A stretch of DNA of 64,000 nt, from NCBI RefSeq assembly GCF_014202995.1, contig NZ_JACHIA010000005.1:186001-250000 (forward strand), given 5' to 3'. How positions within the stretch are numbered: position 1 is the stretch's first letter; each line of letters starts with the position of its first letter. Both the position numbers and the translations under genes were made by a program. The stretch comes from Longimicrobium terrae (GTDB taxonomy: Bacteria; Gemmatimonadota; Gemmatimonadetes; Longimicrobiales; Longimicrobiaceae). Below the pieces are notes generated by a model. The model searched no databases, was not told where the DNA came from, and saw only the letters and a list, made by a program, of their open reading frames with translations. Of this stretch, positions 1-8,715 are shown piece by piece.

Positions 1-1
1 G

Positions 2-835
2 GTGCGCCGCGGGGAGCGCCGTCGTCTGGAGGTCACGGTCGACAGCGTGCGCGGGCGGCGGGGCGAGCTCCGCCGGACGATCGTCATCGACGGCGACACG
101 GTGCCGCATGCACGCATGCACCCGTCCGTGGAACGCCGCGTGGTGGTCATCAACGGGGATACCGTGCGGGACGGCGAAGGCTTTACGATGACGGTGGATA
201 CGCTCAGCTTTCCGGTGCAGTGGCTGGCGTCGCGGATGGACAGCCTGATCCGCGTGGTGCAGACGGACTCGTTCATTGCGTCGCGGCTGGATTCACTCAC
301 CGTGGTGCTGCGCGACAGCCTGCCCCGGCTGCTGCAGTTCGGGCCGACCCAGCAGGCGTTGCGGGAACTGCCCGACATGCAGCGCCAGATCATCCGCCTG
401 GGCGAGCAGACCAGCATGATCAACGTGGGGCCCTCCGCGCGGGCGTTCTTCATGGACGCGGGGCGGGCGGCGGCGGCCGGCGCCCAGCTGGCGGAGATGA
501 ACGAGGGCCTCAGCCGCTACTTTGGCGGAACGAGCGAGGGCGTGCTGGTGCTGGAGGTGTCGCCGGGGAGCCCGGCGCGCCGCGCGGGGCTGGAAGCGGG
601 CGACATCATCGTGGGCGTGGAGGGCGGGGTGGTGCAGCGTCCCGAGGACGTGCGCGCCGCGCTCACCCGCGACGAAGACGGCAGCATGATGCTGAACGTG
701 GTGCGCCAGGGCCGCCGCCGCGAGATCACGCTGCAGTGGGACCCCCAGCGTGACTGGGTGCGCGTCCTTGCCCCGTCGACGGTGGAACTCGACATGGCCT
801 CTCCCCACGCCCCGCCCTCGCCGCCGCGGCCCTGA
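2..835 (+). CDS. PDZ-domain protein, 5' end outside window
   Basis: The reading frame is open to the left edge, so the true start and any signal peptide may lie outside the window. The C-terminal third (about residues 170-245) is a PDZ fold: a carboxylate-binding-loop-like start (GVLVLEV), then SPARRAGLEAGDIIVGV and a helix RPEDVRAAL. The first half is rich in Arg, Asp and Ser with repeated short motifs (VDSV, INGDTV, DSL) and has no catalytic motif that I recognise. PDZ modules of this kind are common in envelope proteases and scaffolds; without the N-terminus the role cannot be decided. A strong hairpin terminator follows directly. Confidence 0.75.
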   Translation: MRRGERRRLEVTVDSVRGRRGELRRTIVIDGDTVPHARMHPSVERRVVVINGDTVRDGEGFTMTVDTLSFPVQWLASRMDSLIRVVQTDSFIASRLDSLTVVLRDSLPRLLQFGPTQQALRELPDMQRQIIRLGEQTSMINVGPSARAFFMDAGRAAAAGAQLAEMNEGLSRYFGGTSEGVLVLEVSPGSPARRAGLEAGDIIVGVEGGVVQRPEDVRAALTRDEDGSMMLNVVRQGRRREITLQWDPQRDWVRVLAPSTVELDMASPHAPPSPPRP

Positions 836-853
836 GCGGACGGGCAGGATGAC

Positions 854-889
854 AAAGGGCCCGCTCTCCGGATGGAGGGCGGGCCCTTT
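854..889 (+). terminator. Intrinsic terminator after the PDZ gene
   Basis: An 11-bp GC-rich perfect stem (arms 854-864 and 879-889) lies 19 nt past the stop codon. The right arm ends in TTT and is followed by CTGCTTATGTT. It also separates this gene from the convergent M23 peptidase gene. Confidence 0.8.
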
Positions 890-996
890 CTGCTTATGTT
901 GATCACCATCGCTTGGCCAGGCAGCCGGGCTTGTCATCCAGAGACACGCCGTGTTGACCAGGACCGGTCAGATGACGCGGCCGTCGGCCAGGCGGA

Positions 997-2004
997 TCAG
1001 CGGCGGCGGATGACGGTGGGGGCGTGGGCCAGCAGCCGCGCGAGCGTCTGCCGCTCCGCGCGATAGGCGGGGTTGAAGTCCGCGCGGGGCGCCACGCGGG
1101 CGGGCGCGGCGGCGTAGGCCATCGCCATCGCGGGATCGACCGGCTGGCCCTTGCGACGCACTTCGTAGTGCAGGTGCGGCCCCGTCGCCAGCCCCGACAT
1201 CCCCGTATACCCGATGACGTCGCCCTGCCGCACCGGCTGCCACGGCCGCACGGAGACGGCGGAAAGGTGGGCGTAGCGGGTGGCGTACCCGTTGGGGTGC
1301 TGGATCTCGATCAGGTTGCCGTACCCGCCGCGCGGGGCGGCGTAGGAAACACTTCCATCCGCCGTGGCGTGAACCGGGGTGCCGTACGCCGCGGCGTAGT
1401 CCGTTCCCGTGTGCGGCAGCACGCGCCCCAGCAGCGGGTGCATGCGGTTCATGCGAAAGGGCGAAGTGACGCGCAACGTGGGAAGCGGGCCGGCCCAGGT
1501 CTGCGGGTCCAGCGACTCCCCCGCGTCGCCGTAGTAGCCGGGCTGCTCGGCCTGATCCACGAGGTAGACGGTGTGCAGCCCACCGCCCACGGCCGCCTGC
1601 GCAGCCAGCACCTGGATGGAGCGCGTGGTGCCGTCCGGCCGCCGCGTGCGCTCATACGCCACCTTGAGCCGCCCGCCCGTCTTGAGCGCGCCGTCCTGGA
1701 GGATGGGGACGAAGATCTTGTCCAGGTGCCGCCCCACCATCTCGCGTTCCGCGTCCGTCAGGTCGCTGGCGATGACCCGCAGCGCCTCGCCGAAGGTGCC
1801 GCGCGCGAATCCGCCGATGAGCAGCGTATCCGTGGTGACGGGAATCGCGTGCATGGGCGGCAGCGTGGCCAGTTCCTGCTCGGCTTCGCGCGGCTCGGCG
1901 GGGAGCGCGGCGGCACCAATGCCCAGCACCGCCGCCGCCGCGACGGCAACGACGAGCGGAGACGGCCGCCAGGGCCGCCGCGTGCTGCTGGGAAATGCGC
2001 TCAT
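997..2004 (-). CDS. M23-family (LytM-type) zinc metallopeptidase
   Basis: A 335-residue secreted or membrane-anchored peptidase expected to cut peptidoglycan cross-links in the periplasm. I chose the ATG at 2004 because it is followed by a short basic stretch and a hydrophobic segment (PLVVAVAAAAVLGIGAAALPA) that looks like a signal anchor. The M23 domain occupies roughly residues 190-300, with the zinc motifs H198-x3-D202 and H277-L-H279, so the active site looks intact. The preceding about 100 residues match the mixed alpha/beta spacer common in OapA/MepM-like peptidases. Known substrates of the family are Gly or DAP-containing crossbridges; which applies here is not visible. It faces the VIT/vWA gene divergently. 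Confidence 0.88.
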   Translation of the reverse strand: MSAFPSSTRRPWRPSPLVVAVAAAAVLGIGAAALPAEPREAEQELATLPPMHAIPVTTDTLLIGGFARGTFGEALRVIASDLTDAEREMVGRHLDKIFVPILQDGALKTGGRLKVAYERTRRPDGTTRSIQVLAAQAAVGGGLHTVYLVDQAEQPGYYGDAGESLDPQTWAGPLPTLRVTSPFRMNRMHPLLGRVLPHTGTDYAAAYGTPVHATADGSVSYAAPRGGYGNLIEIQHPNGYATRYAHLSAVSVRPWQPVRQGDVIGYTGMSGLATGPHLHYEVRRKGQPVDPAMAMAYAAAPARVAPRADFNPAYRAERQTLARLLAHAPTVIRRR

Positions 2005-2379
2005 GGATGAAACGGAACGATCCGGGTGGGCACGCGAGCGTGCACCGATGTGTTGGGGAGACAACAAGATAGTGTCCGCCGGGATCGAACGGAAGCGCCT
2101 CACCGTCAGCCGCGGGCCCACTCGCGCGTTGCATGAGGGAGCAGAGCGGACGACTGCTTCGGAGTCGCGTATCAGCAGAGGCGATGGCGGTGCATGCTGC
2201 CGCTGGCGTCATGCTGAGTTCATCCGCATTTTTTGAAGGAGATCCATTCCGCTCCCTCCGCTGATCCTGTCGACCGCACTGCCCGATCGCGTTTGTTGCC
2301 GGAGCAGGGAACCCGCACCGGCATTCGCCGAGTACAAGCGTCCGCACGTTTCCCATCCTCATCTCCTTCCGAGGCTCGC
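2005..2379. other. Divergent intergenic region
   Basis: This 375-nt spacer separates the divergently oriented M23 peptidase and VIT/vWA genes, so it should hold both promoters. I see no convincing -35/-10 pair with 16-18 nt spacing in either direction and no long inverted repeat. Frames extending into it from both genes are open by chance at this GC content. Confidence 0.5.
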
Positions 2380-4605
2380 ATGCTTCCTCGATTGCTGCTG
2401 GCCGCCCTTCTGGCCGGCGCGGTGTCCGCGCCGCTCGCCGCGCAGGGCGTCATCATCCCCGGCGAATGCAACGACTGCCGCCCGTGGACGCCGGGCCGTC
2501 CCGCCGGCATCCCCGTAGAATCCGTCACGTTCGAGACTACGGTAGAGGGCCAGGTCGCCACCACGCACGTGACGCAGGTGTTCCGCAACGAGACGGGGAG
2601 GGTGATGGAGGGCACCTACCTTTTCCCGCTGCCGGGCGAGGCATCCATCACCGAGTTCGCCATCTGGGACGGTGACCGGCGCCTGGCGGGAGAGGTGCGG
2701 CCCCGCGCGGAGGCGCGGCGCATCTACGAAGACATCGTACGCCGCGTGCGCGACCCCGGCCTGCTGGAATACGCGGGGCAGAACCTGTTTCAGGCCCGCA
2801 TCTTTCCCATCCCGGCGCGCGGCACCAAGAAGCTGGAGCTGACGTACACGCAGGTGCTGCGGGCGGAAAACGGGAGCGTGGGCTACCGGTACCCGCTGGG
2901 CGTGGGCCGCAACGCCTCGCCCGTGGAGCGGCTGGAGGGCACGGTGCGCATCAACGCGCGGAGCGGCCTGCGCGCGGTGTACTCGCCCACGCACGACGTG
3001 GATGTGCGGCGCGAGGGCGGGCGCGCGGCGACCGTGCGCTTCACCCGCGGCGCGCGGACGGAGCAGCGCGACTTTCAGCTCTTCTACACGCTTTCGGAGG
3101 TGGAAGTCGGCCTGTCGCTCTTTACGTACCGCGAGCCCGGCAAGGACGGCTTCTTTCTCCTGCTGCTGTCGCCGGATAACGAATCGCAGCGGCGCGAGTA
3201 TCCGGCCAAGGACGTCGTCTTCGTGCTGGACGTAAGCGGGTCGATGACGGATGAGGGGAAGATGGAAAAGGCCCGGCGCGCGCTGACGTACGGCGTGCGC
3301 GGGCTGAACCCGGGAGACCGCTACAACATCATCGCGTTTTCCGGCGAGACGCGGCTGATGGAAACGGGGCTGATCGCGGCGGACCGGGCCGGCATCGCGC
3401 GGGGCGTGGCGTTCGTGGCGGGGCTGCAGGCGCGCGGCGGAACCAACATCAACGATGCGCTGATCGAGGCGCTGGGCCAGTTTCCCGCGACGGGCACGCG
3501 GCCGCGCATGCTGGTGTTCATGACGGACGGCCTGCCCACGGTGAGCGAGACCAACGTGGAGCGCATCGTGGCCAACGTGACCCGCGCGCGCCGGCCGGGG
3601 CTGCGGCTGTTCACATTCGGCGTGGGGTACGACGTCAACACGCGGCTGCTTGACCGCGTGGCGGCGGAAAACGGCGGCACGGCGGACTACGTGGCGCCCG
3701 AGGAGGACCTGGAGGTCAAGGTGTCCGGCTTCTTCGACAAGGTGAACCACCCGGTTCTCACCAACCTGGCGCTGGACCTGGGCGCGGTGCGCACGGACCT
3801 GGTGTATCCGCGCGCGCTGCCGGACCTGTTCAAGGGAACGCAGATCGCGCTGGTGGGGCGCTACCGCAACGACCGCGACCTGAGCGCCATCACCGCGCGC
3901 CTGACGGGAAACGCGTCGCCCACGCAGACCTTCACCTATCCCGGGCTGCGCTTTCCGCTGCGCGACGAACGCCACGAGTTTCTGCCGCGCCTGTGGGCCA
4001 CGCGGCGCGTGGGCTGGCTGATGGAGCAGATCCGCAGCTACGGCGAAAACCGCGAACTGGTGGACGAGGTGACGGACCTGGGAACGCGCTACGGCATCGT
4101 CACGCCGTACACCTCGTTCCTGGCGCTGGAGCCGGGGGCGGGGGAACGGGGGCAGGTGGGGCTGGACCAGGTTTCGGTCACGGGTGCCCCGGTGCGGCGC
4201 CGCGACGGGCAGGCGCCGCCTCCTCCTCCTCCTCCTCCGCCGGCCATGGTCCCCGCGCCGGTGGCCGCCAGCGGGCAGGGCGCGGTGGAGGCCAGCCGCT
4301 CCAGCCGCGCCCAGCAGGAGGCGCTGAACCTGGACGAGGTCGTCGTCACGGGAATGTCGGGCGGCACGGCGGCCAAGGCGGCGGTGCAGCGCGTGGGCAC
4401 CCGCACCTTCCGCGAGATGGATGGCGAGTGGCGGGACACGGAGATCACGGACAGCACGCGGCTGGCGGAAACCGCGGTGGTCTTCGGCTCGGATGAGTAC
4501 TACGCGCTGATCCGGCGGATTCCGGAGCTGGGGCGGTACTTTGCGCTCGGCACGCGGGTCGCGGTCATCCACGAAGGCCGCGTCTACCGCGTCCGCGAGC
4601 GCTGA
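2380..4605 (+). CDS. VIT and von Willebrand factor A domain protein, exported
   Basis: A 741-residue exported protein; the ATG at 2380 begins a clear signal peptide (MLPRLLLAALLAGAVSAPLAAQG). A VIT (inter-alpha-trypsin type) domain covers about residues 35-165. A von Willebrand A domain follows at about 278-460, with an intact metal-ion adhesion motif DVSGS starting at D284 and MTDG further on. This layout is typical of bacterial surface or periplasmic adhesion and assembly proteins; the ligand is unknown. The tail is unusual: a poly-proline run (about residues 611-620) sits between two copies of an LDxVxVTG motif (595-602 and 651-658), the sequence normally found just before the plug of SusC-type receptors. 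The last 80 residues are of unknown fold. Confidence 0.85.
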   Translation: MLPRLLLAALLAGAVSAPLAAQGVIIPGECNDCRPWTPGRPAGIPVESVTFETTVEGQVATTHVTQVFRNETGRVMEGTYLFPLPGEASITEFAIWDGDRRLAGEVRPRAEARRIYEDIVRRVRDPGLLEYAGQNLFQARIFPIPARGTKKLELTYTQVLRAENGSVGYRYPLGVGRNASPVERLEGTVRINARSGLRAVYSPTHDVDVRREGGRAATVRFTRGARTEQRDFQLFYTLSEVEVGLSLFTYREPGKDGFFLLLLSPDNESQRREYPAKDVVFVLDVSGSMTDEGKMEKARRALTYGVRGLNPGDRYNIIAFSGETRLMETGLIAADRAGIARGVAFVAGLQARGGTNINDALIEALGQFPATGTRPRMLVFMTDGLPTVSETNVERIVANVTRARRPGLRLFTFGVGYDVNTRLLDRVAAENGGTADYVAPEEDLEVKVSGFFDKVNHPVLTNLALDLGAVRTDLVYPRALPDLFKGTQIALVGRYRNDRDLSAITARLTGNASPTQTFTYPGLRFPLRDERHEFLPRLWATRRVGWLMEQIRSYGENRELVDEVTDLGTRYGIVTPYTSFLALEPGAGERGQVGLDQVSVTGAPVRRRDGQAPPPPPPPPPAMVPAPVAASGQGAVEASRSSRAQQEALNLDEVVVTGMSGGTAAKAAVQRVGTRTFREMDGEWRDTEITDSTRLAETAVVFGSDEYYALIRRIPELGRYFALGTRVAVIHEGRVYRVRER

Positions 4606-4642
4606 CCGGCGCCGCGTCTCTACGAAAGATGCGGGAGGAAAG

Positions 4643-4680
4643 ACGAGGGGCACGGAGCGAGCGCTCCGTGCTCCTCGTTT
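4643..4680. terminator. Bidirectional terminator between convergent genes
   Basis: A 16-bp stem with one G-U wobble (arms 4643-4658 and 4663-4678) ends in TTT on the plus strand. It lies between the VIT/vWA gene and the convergent EamA transporter gene and can serve both. Confidence 0.8.
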
Positions 4681-4704
4681 CGTCAGCGACCGAAAACACC
4701 CGCG

Positions 4705-5580
4705 TCAGGGATGCGGCGGCTCGGTCGCCGTCTCCGCGGGCCGGTCTGCCGCGGCGGTAAGCAGCACGCCGAACAGCACCAGCGCCGCGCAGGCGTACCC
4801 GGCCGCGCTCAGCCGCTCGTTCCACATCAGGAAGGCGGCAAAGGCGGCGACGACGGGTTCAATGGTCGCCACCGTGGCGGCGCGCGTCGCCTCGATCCGC
4901 TTCAACCCCGCGCTGTAGAAAACGTACGACGTGTAGGTGGGGACGATGGCGAGAAAGGCGAGCGCGCCCCACGCCGCCGCTGATTTGGGATGAAAGCGCA
5001 CGGCGGGAAGGATGAGGAGTGCCGCGGCGGGCAGCGCGTACATGAAGAGCGTCGCCGTCGCGTACCGCTCGAAGTAGCGCTTGCCGAACAGGTAGTACAG
5101 CGCGTACGCCAAGCCGGAGGCCAGTCCCCACCCCAGCCCCGCGGCGGTCAGGCGGATGCTTCCGCCGCCGGTGGACAGCGCGATTCCCGCCACCCCCAGC
5201 GTGGCCAGGGCGAGCGCGGCCAGCTTGCGCCCTGTCATCCGCTCGGCGAGGAAAAGGACGGAGAACAGGGCGACCCACACCGGCGCGGTGTACAGCAGGA
5301 TGGCGGCGAGGGCCGCGCCGCCGGCCTCCACCGCGAGCGAGTATGTGGCCAGCAGCCCCGCCACGCCCGTCAGCCCGAACGCGATCACCATCGGCACGTC
5401 ACGCTTCTGCAGCCACGGGCGCTGGATGACGACGGCGTGCACGGCGAACAGGCCGCCCGCCAGCATGCCGCGCCAGAACGCAATCTCCAGCGGCGTCAGC
5501 CCTTCGGCGAGGGCGATGCGGGTCACGGGGCCCATCAGCCCCCAGAGGACGGCGGCGACGGTGACGAACAGGGTTCCCAT
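4705..5580 (-). CDS. EamA-family (DMT superfamily) transporter
   Basis: A 291-residue inner-membrane protein with about ten hydrophobic segments and two EamA repeats (about residues 3-135 and 150-285), the standard length and layout for drug/metabolite transporters. The N-terminus (MGTLFVTVAAVLWGLMGPVT) carries the typical family start with an invariant W in TM1, and the second repeat ends with the typical MWNERLS motif. The substrate cannot be read from sequence; members export amino acids, sugars or metabolites. The ATG at 5580 is the first in frame with the hydrophobic start. The gene is divergent from the lipid kinase gene, separated by 127 nt. Confidence 0.88.
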   Translation of the reverse strand: MGTLFVTVAAVLWGLMGPVTRIALAEGLTPLEIAFWRGMLAGGLFAVHAVVIQRPWLQKRDVPMVIAFGLTGVAGLLATYSLAVEAGGAALAAILLYTAPVWVALFSVLFLAERMTGRKLAALALATLGVAGIALSTGGGSIRLTAAGLGWGLASGLAYALYYLFGKRYFERYATATLFMYALPAAALLILPAVRFHPKSAAAWGALAFLAIVPTYTSYVFYSAGLKRIEATRAATVATIEPVVAAFAAFLMWNERLSAAGYACAALVLFGVLLTAAADRPAETATEPPHP

Positions 5581-5707
5581 CGGTTTCCGGCGGATGTGTG
5601 AGGTCGCGCAACCTACGCCCGCGCCCGCGATCCCGCACGCCGGACTTGCGCGCAGGGGTGCCCGCCGCGATCCTCCGCCAACCGATCCATTCCCCCGGCC
5701 CCCGCCC

Positions 5708-6607
5708 ATGCCCATCAACCGCTTCTTCGTCATCCTGAACGCCACCGCCGGCCGGGGCGCCGCCGCTGCGTTCGGACCGCGCCTTCGTGAGGAGCTGGAA
5801 GCCGCGGGGGTGGAGCACCTGATTGTGCAGACGCAGCGGCGGGGGCATGCCGCGGAACTGGCGGAAAGCGCGGCGCGCGCCGGCTGGCCCGCCGTGGTGG
5901 CCGTGGGCGGCGACGGCACCGTGCACGAGGTGGTGAACGGCCTCATGCGCGCCGCGGGGGACGGGCCTTCCACGCCGCTGGGGATCATTGCCGTGGGGAG
6001 CGGAAACGACTTCGCCAAGCTCGCGGGCGTCCCCGCGAACTCCATGGCCGCCCTGGCCCGGCTGTCCGTCGCGGAGCCCCGGGCGGTGGACGTGGGCTCG
6101 GTGAACGGGCAGTGGTTCAGCAACGGCGTGGGGATCGGGCTGGATGCGCAGGTCGCCATCGAGGTGGACCGGCGCCGGCGGTTTCGCGGGATGGCGATGT
6201 ACCTGAACGCCCTGGCGCGCGTGCTGCGCGCCTTTCGCCCGCGCCGCATGCGGCTGGAACTGGATGGCGTGCTCGTCTCCGACCTGCCGATGACGCTGGT
6301 GACCATCGCTAACGGCGGGCGCCATGGCGGCGGATTCTGGATCTGCCCCGACGCGCGGATCGACGACGGCGCGCTGGACATCTGCGCCTGCGATGCGCTG
6401 GGCACGGCGGGCATTCTGCGCTTTCTGCCCCGCGTGATGCGCGGCACGCACGTGGGCGCGTCGTGCGTGCACATGCACCAGGCCCGGCGCGTCCGCATCA
6501 CCAGTTCCGACCCGCTCCCCGTGCACGCGGACGGCGAAATCATCGCCGAAGACGCCCGCGAGCTGGATATCGTGATCCACCCCGGCCGCCTGCGCGTACT
6601 GGTGTAA
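5708..6607 (+). CDS. Diacylglycerol/lipid kinase family protein (YegS/DgkB-like)
   Basis: A 299-residue cytoplasmic enzyme of the DAGK catalytic family, which phosphorylates diacylglycerol or a related lipid using ATP. Visible motifs: an N-terminal FVILNATAG strand-loop, the nucleotide-binding GGDGT (residues 67-71) followed by EVVNG, the GSGNDFAK motif, and GIGLDAQVA in the second lobe. A C-terminal acidic motif (ADGE) matches the metal site of YegS-type enzymes. The ATG at 5708 gives the expected N-terminus. The likely role is recycling of diacylglycerol or modification of a membrane lipid; the exact substrate is not determinable. Confidence 0.9.
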   Translation: MPINRFFVILNATAGRGAAAAFGPRLREELEAAGVEHLIVQTQRRGHAAELAESAARAGWPAVVAVGGDGTVHEVVNGLMRAAGDGPSTPLGIIAVGSGNDFAKLAGVPANSMAALARLSVAEPRAVDVGSVNGQWFSNGVGIGLDAQVAIEVDRRRRFRGMAMYLNALARVLRAFRPRRMRLELDGVLVSDLPMTLVTIANGGRHGGGFWICPDARIDDGALDICACDALGTAGILRFLPRVMRGTHVGASCVHMHQARRVRITSSDPLPVHADGEIIAEDARELDIVIHPGRLRVLV

Positions 6608-6638
6608 GGGCTTGGGGTGGATAGGACGATAAACGGAA

Positions 6639-6675
6639 GCGGCGCCGACCCTCATGGTCGGCGCCGCTCTGCTTT
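6639..6675 (+). terminator. Intrinsic terminator after the lipid kinase gene
   Basis: A perfect 12-bp stem (6639-6650 with 6656-6667, loop CTCAT) is followed by TCTGCTTT. It also lies next to the 3' end of the convergent small gene at 6688 and may stop both transcripts. Confidence 0.85.
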
Positions 6676-6687
6676 CGGCATCTGGGC

Positions 6688-6876
6688 TCAGAAGCCGCGC
6701 CTGGCGCGAATCCGCTCTCGCAGGAGAGCCTTCTCCTCGGTGATGATTCGCAGCCGTGCGCGCAGTTCCCGATCCCTTTCCTCAAGGTTGTGCGCCGCTT
6801 TCTGGAACTCGCGCGCCCATTCCAGGAACGCGTCGCTGCTTTGCTTTTCAGGCATGGGCGTTTTCCACTCCGTCAT
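6688..6876 (-). CDS. Small charged coiled-coil protein, unknown
   Basis: A 62-residue protein, largely one charged helix: from residue 20 on it has heptad-like spacing of Leu/Ile in an Arg/Glu-rich background (LEERDRELRARLRIITEEKA). I do not recognise a family. Its ATG overlaps the stop codon of the upstream membrane-protein gene as ATGA, which suggests translational coupling and a shared function, perhaps a cytoplasmic partner of that protein. Confidence 0.6.
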   Translation of the reverse strand: MTEWKTPMPEKQSSDAFLEWAREFQKAAHNLEERDRELRARLRIITEEKALLRERIRARRGF

Positions 6877-7406
6877 TGCTGGGGTGCAAGCGCGCTGTCA
6901 CTTTCCGTCTCTTCCAGGTCCAGCCGAGAAAGAGTGGCGTTCATAACATGGACAATGGATACAATCGTGTCAACCCGTTCGGTGAGTACACGGATGTGTT
7001 CATCCTCCAGACGCCCTGCCTTGTCCAGTTCGAAGCTCGCCCCGTCGGGTCCCACTTTCCAGCCGCGAATAAGTGGCGGCGGCTGCTTCCACTCGCCGGT
7101 TCTGAAAAAGAACACCGCGCGCCGCAGCAACGACGTGATTCCCGCGACGAGCAGCATGAGGATAAGCACGGCTGCCAGCGTAATGGCCGTCTGGCTCACG
7201 CCGCGCGCGGGCTGCCACGCCGGGATCAGCCGGTCGAGGAGCGGCTGCTGGGCCGTGGCGGACTTTTCGGGATCGCCGGCGGGTCTGCCGGGCGCGCGAA
7301 GGGGCGCCGGCGCCGCGGAGCGGGGCTTGGGTGAGGTTGTGCCCGGCGTGGGATGCGGCTGTGCGTTCCGGGCCGGCGCCGGGCTCTGCTGCAGAATCAT
7401 GATCAT
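6873..7406 (-). CDS. Single-pass membrane protein, unknown
   Basis: A 177-residue protein with a Pro/Ala-rich N-terminal half, one transmembrane helix (AITLAAVLILMLLVAGI, about residues 74-92), then a basic RR stretch and a C-terminal region with a helix rich in Val, Asp and Leu. No family is recognised. Start choice is uncertain: ATG codons lie at 7406 and 7400 and a GTG at 7415, none with a good ribosome binding site. The stop overlaps the start of the downstream coiled-coil gene. Confidence 0.6.
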   Translation of the reverse strand: MIMILQQSPAPARNAQPHPTPGTTSPKPRSAAPAPLRAPGRPAGDPEKSATAQQPLLDRLIPAWQPARGVSQTAITLAAVLILMLLVAGITSLLRRAVFFFRTGEWKQPPPLIRGWKVGPDGASFELDKAGRLEDEHIRVLTERVDTIVSIVHVMNATLSRLDLEETESDSALAPQQ

Positions 7407-7544
7407 GATCTGCACTTACGGGTTCACGATGTTGATGCGCGCCCCACGACGCCGGGCTCGCGTCCGTTCAATGCTGAAATCTGAACGGACCGAGCACTGC
7501 TGGCAACGTTTGGAGCACGCCCGGAACGTGAACCGTTGCGGCGC

Positions 7545-7829
7545 CTACTTTTCTATCGTGACGCCCTTCCAGAAGGCGACATGGTCGCGAATGTTGGCCG
7601 CTGCGTCCTTCGGTTCCGGGTAGTACCAGGCCGCATCCTTGTTTTCCTCCCCGTCCACCACGACGCTGTAGTAGCTCGCCGTCCCCTTCCAGCCGCAGAC
7701 GGTATGCGTGTCGGTGGGCTTGAAGTGCTCCGCGCGGATCGACTCCGGCGGAAAATAGACATTCCCCTCCACGACTTCGAACCGGTCGCTTTCCGCGATC
7801 ACAGTGCCGTTCCACGTTGCCTTTGCCAT
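7545..7829 (-). CDS. DUF427 family protein
   Basis: A 94-residue protein matching the DUF427 family over its whole length: an N-terminal W-N-G strand, ESDRFEVVEGNVYFPP, then the signature CGWKGTASYY and the C-terminal HVAFWKGV. Members are small beta-rich cytoplasmic proteins of unknown function found widely in bacteria and fungi. The ATG at 7829 was preferred over the GTG just before it. The DUF247-like neighbours give no functional hint, although all genes from 6.7 to 9.6 kb run on the same strand. Confidence 0.85.
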   Translation of the reverse strand: MAKATWNGTVIAESDRFEVVEGNVYFPPESIRAEHFKPTDTHTVCGWKGTASYYSVVVDGEENKDAAWYYPEPKDAAANIRDHVAFWKGVTIEK

Positions 7830-7873
7830 CACTTCTCCTGTGTTCAGATGACCGCGCCTCCGGAAGATGCCGG

Positions 7874-8620
7874 TCAGCGCGCCAGAATGGCGGCGGCCTG
7901 CTCCGCAACGGCGTCCAGTGTCTGAAACGGCATCAGCCGCCCGCTCGCGACGTCATAGATGAACGTGCGCTGCCTCGTCTTCGCCGTGTCGGCCGCGGTG
8001 GGCTCCATCGCGTACACCAGCATGCGGCCGGGGCGGATGGGCGCGTACTCGCTCACCCGCAGCGGCGGACGGACCACGGGGCGCAGGTTGCGGCCGTCCA
8101 GCCCGCTCACGTACAGGGCGCGCGGATCGCGCTCGTCCAGGCGGCCGTCCCGGTTGCCGTCCTCCAGCGCGACGTCGTACGCGATCCAGTCCTGCGCCGG
8201 GTCCGCCATCCCCTCGGCCGTGCCGTCGCCGGGAACGTCGATCACGCGGATGTACGCCGGGCGGTCCAGCAGCAGCCGCGCGCCCTGGTCATCCACGAAC
8301 ACCACGTTCACCGTGGGCCCCTGCGCCACACTGGCGGACCCGGAGCCGTAGCTGGTGCGCCCCGGCTCCGGCGCGCGGTACACACGAATGATGCGCGTCG
8401 CCGTCCCGCGCACGCTGTCCGGCAGGCTCATCCGCAGCAGGTCCGGCTCGCGTGCGGGGGAGCCGGCCTCGCGCGCCACGCGGACCGCATCTTCGCTCGC
8501 GCCGCGCGTGCCCATCCATCCGGCGGCCGCCACGAAGCCAAGAACCACGATCACGCCCAGCAGCAGCACGCCGATCGTCAGCCAGACGGCTCGCAGCGCA
8601 CGGTCCACGTTCAGCTTCAT
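7874..8620 (-). CDS. Membrane-anchored protein with EF-hand-like loop, unknown
   Basis: A 248-residue protein starting at the ATG at 8620, with one N-terminal transmembrane helix (about residues 8-32) and a periplasmic remainder. About residues 155-180 contain an acidic loop, EDGNRDGRLDERD, that fits the calcium-binding spacing of EF-hand or dockerin loops (D-x-N-x-D-G-x-L-D). No enzyme motif is visible. The C-terminal half looks like beta-rich repeats (YVSGLDGRNLRPVV). Upstream on the same strand lies the DUF5694 gene, 95 nt away. Confidence 0.65.
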   Translation of the reverse strand: MKLNVDRALRAVWLTIGVLLLGVIVVLGFVAAAGWMGTRGASEDAVRVAREAGSPAREPDLLRMSLPDSVRGTATRIIRVYRAPEPGRTSYGSGSASVAQGPTVNVVFVDDQGARLLLDRPAYIRVIDVPGDGTAEGMADPAQDWIAYDVALEDGNRDGRLDERDPRALYVSGLDGRNLRPVVRPPLRVSEYAPIRPGRMLVYAMEPTAADTAKTRQRTFIYDVASGRLMPFQTLDAVAEQAAAILAR

Positions 8621-8715
8621 GCGGCGGAGAAGGGGAGGAGGGAAAAAGGCTTTGTGCAAGGTGCGGCGGAGCGCGGCGCCCGGCAAGCCGCCGCGCCCTC
8701 GTCATCGGCCGAAGC

